Assembly (NCBI GenBank): GCA_017303795.1
Contig: JAFLBR010000006.1
Span: 285,470-349,469 of the forward strand
DNA: 64,000 nt
Reading direction: 5' to 3'
Origin: Cytophagales bacterium
GTDB lineage: Bacteria; Bacteroidota; Bacteroidia; Cytophagales; Cyclobacteriaceae
The first letter of the stretch is position 1. Each line of letters starts with the position of its first letter. The position numbers and the translations under genes are program-made. Below are positions 53,198-61,600 of this stretch, in pieces. The notes under the pieces were generated by a model, which did not search any database, was not told where the DNA came from, and saw nothing but the letters and a program-made list of their open reading frames with translations.

Positions 53198-54220
53198 TTA
53201 CATCATCATGCGCAAAACCAACTCACGCAACAACTGACCTTCGCTGGCATCGCCCGAGTCAACACCTTTTAGTTTAAGGTCGGTTTGCTTTAGCAGCGAA
53301 ATGGTGTTCATAATCTGCTTGCCTGAATAATTCCTTAAAGTAACACTGTAATCACCGGCAAAATATCGATTGATTTTTAGAAACGTGGCTATTCCATTAT
53401 CGCTCTTGTCGGGCGATGATGAAGCGATCAAAACCTTGCTGAAAAACGAATACAGAAACGCAACCATCGGGATAACCGGATTCTTTTTAGTGTTGGCTTC
53501 GAAGTAGTTTACTATCTTATTAACCTGAAGTTGGTCTTTACGAATCAGTGCTTTCTGTAATTCGAAGATGTTATACTCTTTGCTGATACCCACGTGCGCC
53601 ATTACCAGATCGGCTGTTATGGTTTGGCCAGCTTGTGTGTTTATCAAAACCTTGTCAATCTCGTTAGCCAATCGGTTTAAATCGTTACCCACATATTCGG
53701 CTAATACCTGAATGGCGCGATCATCCATTTTGAATTGCTTACTGGCAGCATGCTCTTGAATGAAAGTCCCCAACTCGTTGTCTTTCGGTTTCTTAAAGGT
53801 GGCTGCTTCAGTAAGTTGTTCAATCTTTTTGCCCAGCTCTTTGCGCTTATCAAAGGTTTTATGCTTGTGGCACAAAACCAATAATGTAGATGGCACTGGC
53901 CGTTGCAGATAATCCAGCAACATTTTGGCTCCGCCCTCCTTTTGCAAATCCAGAATATCCTGCGCTTCTTTTACAATCACCACTTGCCGCTCGGCCATCA
54001 TGGGAAACCGCCTGGCGTGGGTAAGAATAGCGTTAACCGTTACGTCTTTACCATACACAATAACCTGATTGAAACTCTTTTCAGCATCGGTTAAAACACT
54101 GCTCTCTATATAATTGGAAATCAAATCAATATAGTAAGTCTCCTCACCTTGCAACACATATACCGGATCGTACTTACGTGATTTGAGTTTGTCCAGAATT
54201 TTCTTGGCTCCACTATCCAT
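53198..54220 (-). CDS. holA: DNA polymerase III delta subunit
   Basis: 340 residues with the delta-subunit layout: an N-terminal domain (VYVLQGEETYYIDLI), a RarA/delta-type middle segment (RRFPMMAERQVVIVKEAQDI) and the C-terminal helical domain (KQIMNTISLLKQTDLKLKGVDSG in part). Delta opens the sliding clamp within the clamp loader complex. Its start overlaps the rhomboid gene by eight bases. Length matches HolA of Bacteroidota (about 340). Confidence 0.88.
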   Translation of the reverse strand: MDSGAKKILDKLKSRKYDPVYVLQGEETYYIDLISNYIESSVLTDAEKSFNQVIVYGKDVTVNAILTHARRFPMMAERQVVIVKEAQDILDLQKEGGAKMLLDYLQRPVPSTLLVLCHKHKTFDKRKELGKKIEQLTEAATFKKPKDNELGTFIQEHAASKQFKMDDRAIQVLAEYVGNDLNRLANEIDKVLINTQAGQTITADLVMAHVGISKEYNIFELQKALIRKDQLQVNKIVNYFEANTKKNPVIPMVAFLYSFFSKVLIASSSPDKSDNGIATFLKINRYFAGDYSVTLRNYSGKQIMNTISLLKQTDLKLKGVDSGDASEGQLLRELVLRMMM

Positions 54221-54779
54221 GCTTTCTCTTTTGCGCTAAGTTAAATGCTGTGTACGTACCTACCAACGCTCCGGCCAGGTGCGACTCCCACGAAATGAAT
54301 GGATCGCCCGGAAAAATTCCGTAAAACAATCCGCCATATATCAATAGAATGATGATGCTGATGAGCATAGACATAAACTCCTGCCGGATGAATCCATAAA
54401 AAATAAGAAAGGCAGCCAGGCCATACACCAGGCCGCTGGCTCCGATGTGATACGCTTCGCGCGGACTAAAAAGCCAGACCAGCACATTGGTAATAAAGTA
54501 GCATCGGAAGAATACGATACCGCCAATCCGATCATAAAAGAAATAAAGGACTGCTCCGAGAAACAATAATGGAAATGTATTTGACAACAAGTGCATATAC
54601 CCACCATGAATCATTGGCGCGGTAAAAATTCCGATCAAGCCTTCAAGCGTGCGCGGCTTAATTCCCAGAAAACCTAAATCGAAATGGTAGTAAAACTGGA
54701 TAGAAAACACCAGCCACATGATAAAAACCAAACGAAAAGGTACAACCGAACTATTGAAATACTTGGAACCTGATGCCAT
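54213..54779 (-). CDS. rhomboid family intramembrane serine protease
   Basis: 188 residues with about six membrane helices. The catalytic dyad is Ser115 in HIGASGLVYG and His167 in SWESHLAGALVG, and HGGYMHLLSN gives the conserved HxxxHLxxN of the family. It cuts membrane proteins within or near helices. It overlaps holA by eight bases, so the pair is translationally coupled, perhaps only by compact gene order. Confidence 0.92.
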   Translation of the reverse strand: MASGSKYFNSSVVPFRLVFIMWLVFSIQFYYHFDLGFLGIKPRTLEGLIGIFTAPMIHGGYMHLLSNTFPLLFLGAVLYFFYDRIGGIVFFRCYFITNVLVWLFSPREAYHIGASGLVYGLAAFLIFYGFIRQEFMSMLISIIILLIYGGLFYGIFPGDPFISWESHLAGALVGTYTAFNLAQKRKHG

Positions 54780-54781
54780 TC

Positions 54782-55249
54782 TTAGAAAGTAGCCGGGTCT
54801 TTAATCATGGGCAGATTAACTAACAGCGCCTCTTCATCTCCAATGGTTTTCATACCTAATAAACCGCCCGATGATTCGGCTATTTCTGTGGCGATCTCGC
54901 GTAAACTTGTGTAAAATTCTTTCGCGAATTGTTTATCTAATTTTTTAAAGATGCTTTCGAGTTGCGAAAGTGTTGTTGAGATCTCAATTGTTCGCTTATC
55001 TACTTTAGAAGGCAAAGATTGAATCACAATTCTGATCTTATCCTCAAAGTCGGTGCCCACTTCAGTATAAAAGGTCATCAGACTGGAGCGGGATTGCTTT
55101 TGTTTTGCTTCAGCGAGCGATATGGCTCGATTCACTTCTTTGTTATCAATTTTGCCATCAGCACCGGCAATTAAAATGGATACTAAGACAGGTGCCTTAT
55201 GCATCAGTTCAATCTCTGCCGAAGTAAGTTTTTCAAATTCCTTAATCAT
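54782..55249 (-). CDS. TerB-like helical protein
   Basis: 155 residues, all helical. ILIAGADGKIDNKEVNRAI is a typical TerB/DUF533-like metal-binding segment (D-x-D/N pattern) from tellurite-resistance-like proteins. No membrane helix. The role is unknown. It lies two bases from the rhomboid gene, on the same strand. Confidence 0.65.
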   Translation of the reverse strand: MIKEFEKLTSAEIELMHKAPVLVSILIAGADGKIDNKEVNRAISLAEAKQKQSRSSLMTFYTEVGTDFEDKIRIVIQSLPSKVDKRTIEISTTLSQLESIFKKLDKQFAKEFYTSLREIATEIAESSGGLLGMKTIGDEEALLVNLPMIKDPATF

Positions 55250-55341
55250 GGTTTTCTATCGTGCTGGAATTGCAGTAAATTTCAAATATTTTAGCCGAAT
55301 GTACCAGTATTCCGGGTGAACTAAAAGATAAACTGTTACGC

Positions 55342-56703
55342 ATGTACGAAAATGATCAGGTACGAATATTTGTAGTGGAGGACGATCCGGCCTACACCAA
55401 ATTTTTAAAGTATGTATTGGGCCTCAATCCTGATTTTGAACCTGAATACTTTACATCAGGAAAGGATTGCCTCGCTCAACTTCATAAAAAGCCATCGATA
55501 GTAACGTTAGATTATTCCTTGCCCGATATGGAGGGCGAAAAAGTTTTGAAATCGATTCGTGAGTTCGATCCGGATATCAGCGTAATAATTGTATCGGCTC
55601 AGGAGAAAATTGGTACCGCTGTGGAATTATTAAAGGCCGGTGCGTTCGATTACATCACCAAAGATGAAGATGCGAAAGATCGGATTCTTAACTCCATCAA
55701 GAATGCACGTAACAAAACTTCATTAATTCGGGAGATCGATCGCCTGAAACATGAGATTACTACCAAGTACGAGTTTGAAAAAAGTATTATAGGAACAAGT
55801 CCGGCCATTAAGAAAATTTTTGATTTAATTGAGAAAGCCGTCAAAACACAAATAACGGTTTCCGTAACAGGCGAAACCGGAACGGGAAAGGAACTTATCG
55901 CGAAAGCCATTCATTACAATTCTAAACGCAAAAACAAATCGTTGGTAGCAGTAAATGTGGCGGCTATTCCCAAGGAGTTAATTGAAAGTGAATTATTCGG
56001 ACACGAGAAAGGTGCGTTTACCGGAGCGGCCAGTCGCAGAATAGGAAAGTTTGAAGAAGCCGAAGGTGGTACGATCTTTCTGGATGAAATTGGCGAGATG
56101 GACCTTTCACTCCAATCCAAATTACTCCGTGTTTTACAAGAGAAAGAATTAACCCGTATTGGCGGTAATCAGGTTATCAAACTAGATGTTCGGGTAATTG
56201 TAGCTACCCATCGCAATCTGTTGGAAGAAGTAAGAGCAGGACGCTTTCGCGAAGATTTATATTATCGTTTATTGGGGTTACCTATACACCTGCCAGCGTT
56301 GCGCGAACGTGGACAAGACATCTTATTATTAGCCCGGCACTTCCTCGACCAGTTTGCCAAGGAGAACGATTTAAAGAAGATCAAACTATCCGCGCAAGCG
56401 CAAGACAAATTGCTTCAATACCCGTTTCCGGGAAACGTGCGAGAGTTAAAATCGATTATAGAACTGGCTGCAGTAATGGCTACTGAAAACGAAATCCAGG
56501 AAAAGGACATTACGTTCACAACTCCCCTACGCGATGATTCTATGATGCTGAAAGAAATGACCTTGCAGGAGTACACGTATCGCATCATCAGAAACTACCT
56601 GAATAAATATAACAACAACGTGCTGGATGTAGCACGCAGATTAGACATTGGCAAATCATCCATCTATCGCTACCTGAAAGAGATGGAAGACCTTGGCATT
56701 TAA
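55342..56703 (+). CDS. sigma-54-dependent response regulator
   Basis: 453 residues. Receiver domain with phospho-acceptor Asp57 (TLDYSLPDMEG), AAA+ domain with Walker A GETGTGKE (177-184), the sigma-54 contact GAFTGA (224-229) and the Walker B block TIFLDEIGEMD, and a Fis-type helix-turn-helix at the end (NNNVLDVARRLDIGKSSIYRYLKEM in part). It activates RpoN promoters after phosphorylation. The likely sensor kinase is the next gene, 21 bases downstream. Confidence 0.95.
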   Translation: MYENDQVRIFVVEDDPAYTKFLKYVLGLNPDFEPEYFTSGKDCLAQLHKKPSIVTLDYSLPDMEGEKVLKSIREFDPDISVIIVSAQEKIGTAVELLKAGAFDYITKDEDAKDRILNSIKNARNKTSLIREIDRLKHEITTKYEFEKSIIGTSPAIKKIFDLIEKAVKTQITVSVTGETGTGKELIAKAIHYNSKRKNKSLVAVNVAAIPKELIESELFGHEKGAFTGAASRRIGKFEEAEGGTIFLDEIGEMDLSLQSKLLRVLQEKELTRIGGNQVIKLDVRVIVATHRNLLEEVRAGRFREDLYYRLLGLPIHLPALRERGQDILLLARHFLDQFAKENDLKKIKLSAQAQDKLLQYPFPGNVRELKSIIELAAVMATENEIQEKDITFTTPLRDDSMMLKEMTLQEYTYRIIRNYLNKYNNNVLDVARRLDIGKSSIYRYLKEMEDLGI

Positions 56704-56724
56704 ATGATAACCCCACCCCTCTAA

Positions 56725-58635
56725 ATGAAATTAACACTACAAGCCTACGTTCGAAAAGGTCTGTTTTATAAATCGGTAGTTGAAGATGGCTCAGATATCA
56801 TTTTTATTGTTGATTATGAAGGCACTGTTTTGTACCACAATCACTCCGTGCGCGAAACGTTAGGGTATAGTAATAACAGCCTGGTTGGAAAAAATTTCTT
56901 CGATTATGTTCCTTCACACCTCCTGCCCTACGTTAAAAAACAATTTGCTATTAGTACCCGCAAAACCTATAACAAGGGCATAGAGTTTCAGTTTAAGTGC
57001 AAAGACAAGAGTTACAAATACCTGGAGTTTAACTCCGTTAACCTGAACAAGAAAGAAGGTATTAAGGGTTTGATTCTGGATTGCCGCGATATAACCCAAC
57101 GCAAGAAAGATGGCGAAGAATTATCGCGTGCGCAAAAAGCAAAAGAACAATTTCTGGCTAACATCAGTCACGAAATCCGTACTCCTATTAATGGCATTGC
57201 CGGTATGGCCGGATTGTTAAGTCAAAATCCAACACACGAGGAACAAAAGACTTACCTCAATGCCATTAAAAGTGCAGCCGATAACCTGAAAGTAATCATC
57301 AATGATATTCTGGATCTTGCCTCTATCGAATCGGGCAAGATGCAATTGGAAAAAATTGGTTTTAACCTGAACGACCTCTTACGCTCGCTGATTGAAACGT
57401 TCAGTATGCAAGCAAAAGAAAAACGGATTGACCTCACGTATACGCTGGAAAAAGAAGCCGATCGGATTTTTATAGGAGACCCCGTTCGGTTAAATCAGAT
57501 TTTGATTAACCTGATCAGCAATGCGGTGAAGTTTACACATGCCGGTTCTATCAAGATAAGTGTGCAGGCACAAAAACAAAAGAATGATTCTTATAAACTT
57601 AGGTTTGATATAACCGATACGGGCATTGGTATTCCTCAGGATAAACTGCAAACTATTTTTGAAAGCTTCAGCCAGGCCGATGCGAGTGTTACCCGCAAGT
57701 ATGGCGGCACTGGTCTTGGTCTTACCATTGTGAAACAATTGGTTGAATTACAGGAAGGCTCTATCTTCGTTTCCAGTAAAGAGAATGTGGGTTCTACATT
57801 TACTTTCTATCTGCCATACAAAGCCGGTAAAAAGGCTAAGCCTGTTGAAACCAATCATTATCAACCAAAAAGCAAAGAACCATTTAAATATCATTCTATT
57901 TTATTGGTAGAAGACAACGACATCAACCGGCTTTATGCAAGCAGCATTCTAAAAATGTGGGGCTGTCATTTTGAAACAGCTGAGAATGGAGTTGTAGCGC
58001 TTGAAAAAATCCGCAATCATTCGTTTGATGCTATTCTGATGGATGTGCAAATGCCGGTAATGGATGGATTGGAAACAACTAAAGCCATCCGGCAGGGCGA
58101 TCCGAAGAAAAGAAACGTATTGATTATTGCACTCACGGCTAATGCTACCCAGCAAGACTATCAAAAATGTTTGGATGCCGGTATGAACGATTGCATTATA
58201 AAACCCTTTACACAACAAGATTTATTCAACTCACTTAATAAACATCTGGGACGCAAAGTGGCTCCTAAAAAAGAAAATGGAGCTAAAGAAAGTAAACCCG
58301 ACACGCTTGTAGATTTGAGTTACTTAAGAAAAATGTCGAACAACAATCAGGATTTTATAGATGAAATTATCGGTACTTTCTTAGAATCAATGCCTGGCAA
58401 CATTAACGAAATTACACAAAGTGCAGCTTCGGGAAATTGGGAACAAGTTGCTAAAATAGTTCATAAGATTAAGCCCACTATTACCCTGATGGGCATCCAT
58501 TCCCTTAAAGATAAAATAGTGACGTTGGAACAAGAGGCAAAGAATAACCCCGGTTCGCCACAGGCAACAACACTGGCACAAGAAGTTTCAGCTTCCTTGA
58601 ATCAGGTTGTTGAATCGTTGCGTAAGAAAGTTTAA
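56725..58635 (+). CDS. PAS hybrid sensor histidine kinase with receiver and Hpt domains
   Basis: 636 residues without membrane helices. PAS domain (about 15-125), HisKA with His149 in NISHEIRTPING, HATPase (about 255-370, DTGIGI and GGTGLGLTIV), receiver domain with Asp440 in ILMDVQMPVMDG, and an Hpt domain with His580 (AKIVHKIKPTITLMG). This full phosphorelay in one protein can pass phosphate to the adjacent sigma-54 regulator. Its stop overlaps the convergent adhesin gene by four bases. Confidence 0.93.
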   Translation: MKLTLQAYVRKGLFYKSVVEDGSDIIFIVDYEGTVLYHNHSVRETLGYSNNSLVGKNFFDYVPSHLLPYVKKQFAISTRKTYNKGIEFQFKCKDKSYKYLEFNSVNLNKKEGIKGLILDCRDITQRKKDGEELSRAQKAKEQFLANISHEIRTPINGIAGMAGLLSQNPTHEEQKTYLNAIKSAADNLKVIINDILDLASIESGKMQLEKIGFNLNDLLRSLIETFSMQAKEKRIDLTYTLEKEADRIFIGDPVRLNQILINLISNAVKFTHAGSIKISVQAQKQKNDSYKLRFDITDTGIGIPQDKLQTIFESFSQADASVTRKYGGTGLGLTIVKQLVELQEGSIFVSSKENVGSTFTFYLPYKAGKKAKPVETNHYQPKSKEPFKYHSILLVEDNDINRLYASSILKMWGCHFETAENGVVALEKIRNHSFDAILMDVQMPVMDGLETTKAIRQGDPKKRNVLIIALTANATQQDYQKCLDAGMNDCIIKPFTQQDLFNSLNKHLGRKVAPKKENGAKESKPDTLVDLSYLRKMSNNNQDFIDEIIGTFLESMPGNINEITQSAASGNWEQVAKIVHKIKPTITLMGIHSLKDKIVTLEQEAKNNPGSPQATTLAQEVSASLNQVVESLRKKV

Positions 58636-61600
58636 TTCCGGTTTACTACTACCAATTTGCGGTGCACGGTTGCGCCTTGTGGCGAGGTCATTACTACGTA
58701 ATACACGGCATTGGCAAGTTCAGAAATATCAACTGGCTTAATTCCATTCACCGCACCTTCAAAGTCGCCACTCAATACGGCAATACCGCGCTGATCTAAA
58801 ATTTTCCAAGACGTTCCGGGAGCCACATCGGCCGGTAACCCAAACTTAAATTCAAGGCTTGCCGGATTCGGGAAGATCATAATCGCATTAAGCGCAGCTT
58901 TGGCTGGAATATCATCTACAGCAGTAATCGGATCGGTTTGTTTAGGAGCCACACCGTTGCGCATCACAACCGACTGTAAGATCTCGTTAGTTTGAAGGTC
59001 TTGCACATAAGCTACCAACATCAACCCATTCGGATTTACTATTGGAACATTCAACACTACATTCAACTGTTCAACTGTCCGCTGTTCATTAGTAGTAAAT
59101 GGCAATTCAATTACCCGACCTGCCGGAGTAAACAGATTTTTACGCAACACATTTTTGTTACCGTTAACGTCTTTCTCCAGTAATGCCACATTAACCAGAA
59201 TTGGCCGGGTATAAGCCTTACGTGCTGTGAGCGTTAACCGCACACTCATTTTGGTATTCTCTGCTGTTGGTAAATCTTCTAATTCAAGATCAAACACCGG
59301 ATCAACCAGAGCTCTACGATCAAGTTCAATTTTGTTTATTTCATTATACAAGCCTGTGAACTTACCTGGCTCCAGTTTACCATCCATAATGGTATAAGGA
59401 GGTTGTGAAACCCTATACCGCAAGGCGCGGGCAGCAGGATCTTCCGGATTATCGCGGTTTAGCGGGTCAACCCCATTAAAGTTTACGTGGTATTGAATGT
59501 GATCGAAATCGGAAGAATCTCTGCTTAATAGTTGTTGATCATACAAACCATTTAACCAAGCGTCAGCGGTAAGACTAATATTAAGTTGAGAAGTAGTAAA
59601 ATGTTCCACCAACACCTTACGTTGCTTCTCGCCTACATATACATTATCAAACGCAAAACCATCAAAAGTTTTGTTTGGATCATTGGTACCATTAGATCCC
59701 AATGCCAATCTGAAACGCACTTGCCGCCTTTCGTTGCCAGCTTTCGGAATCATATCCAGATTGAATCGGGCATTCTTCCAGTTTTTCTGTTCATCAGTCC
59801 AACCAAATTGCCCTAAAATCTGGTTGCCCGGATTGGATGGAATAGCTGCACCATTAAACCAGTTGATTCCCTGATCGCGCGTTTCGGTTATTGCCGGGCC
59901 TACCAGTTCCCAGGTTGCGCCACCATTTATGGAATATTGTAACACCACACCGTCTAAGCTATTCTCTAAATCAGAGAAGTAATCAAGAGCAATCATAGGG
60001 CGCTCAAGTAAATCCAGATCAAAACATGGGCTATTAACTGCTGATTTCTCGTTTGCAAAATACGTGTTGGCATTGTTTCCACTCCACCACACATTGCCAG
60101 TGCTACTAGCTGCTGTGATTTCTACTCCGGCAGGAGCACCGTGTTTCCAGCTTACAAACGTATTATCATCCGGATCAATCAGGTTTTCAATAAACCAGCC
60201 AGCCGGAGTGTCGAAAGTTTCAGGTGGGGTATTAGAAGAAATCAACACTGTTACATAAGGTACAATTGTAATCGGTCTTGTTCTTACCAAGCTGGTACAA
60301 CCTAAGTTAGTAGTAACTGAAAGTGTTGGGTCGTAACCACCAGTACTTACATACTTATGTGTAGGCTCATCAAATGAACCTGTGGTTCTGCCTCCGTGTG
60401 TAGCTGGCGGCACTGTACCAAGGCCACTCAATACATCACCGTCATCAAAATTCCAGTTATATTGGGCAATTGTACTTGAGCCCAGGTTTGTAATCAAGGC
60501 TTTAAATACAGTGCTATCGTTATTACAAATCGCGAAGTAATCAAAATTAACTACTGGAATAGTACCTACAATTACAGGCGTTGAGTTTGTGAACGTACTG
60601 GCACAACCTTGTGTAGTGGTAACCTTAAGCGACACGTTGTAACTGCTGGCATTACCGTAGGTATGGCTTGGAACATCATACGTACCTGTTGTTCTTCCTG
60701 CATTGGTTCCCAAAGGTATAGTACCAGCAGGCGCGCCCGTTACACCACTGAAATCACCAAAGTTCCATTCTACTGAAGCTATAGTTGGGGTTCCAATTGG
60801 TCCAGCAGGAGTTGGGTTGAGTGTGGAAGTGTTGGTAAAAGTTGTAGGGCTATCAATACAACTACCGGTTGAGGTGAAGGATACTACTGGGCTTGCTTGT
60901 ACTTTAATATTCCGTGACTTAATAGTTTGAACTCCCGAAGAGTTTGTGAAATAGAAATCTACCGTATAAATACCTGCAGGAGTATTGGTAGTTCGAATAA
61001 AGTAATTAGTCCCATCGAATATTATTGGCAACAATATCGGATCTGAACTAATAAAATTACGAGAGAGGCCTGGATCGGGAGGGATTCCTGGAATTATTGG
61101 AGTCAATAAAAGATCGCCAGTGTCCGCACATACTCTTAAATCTCCTTCACCATCAAGCGATGCTTTCTCTATTATTGTAAAATCAACATTGGTAAGCGGA
61201 TTTACCCTTAAGGTCTGGGAAGTTGAATTAGTACAACCATTCGCATTGGTAAATGTGTACGTGATTGTATTAATAGTTGCTGGTGTACCATCATACAAAG
61301 TAGCATTTGCAGGAGTTAAAAATGTTTGATCAAAACCAGTACCTCCATCAATTGTGGTTCCAGTCAATCCTGAACCTGGTGCAATAGTAAATAAACCCCC
61401 AGTCTGGAATGCATTTAATATTAGGTCCGGTCCGTTTTCTGGTGTTGCTGCTGGAAGCCCAATAAACGAAGCATTCGGAAGTGGATTAAGTGTCAGGTTC
61501 ATGGTTTCCGTTTCAACCGGACAAACACCAGAAGCCGCGATGGTAAGGGTTAACACGCGCACGGTTGGAACTAGTACAGCTTTATCGGCAGCGCTTAGAA

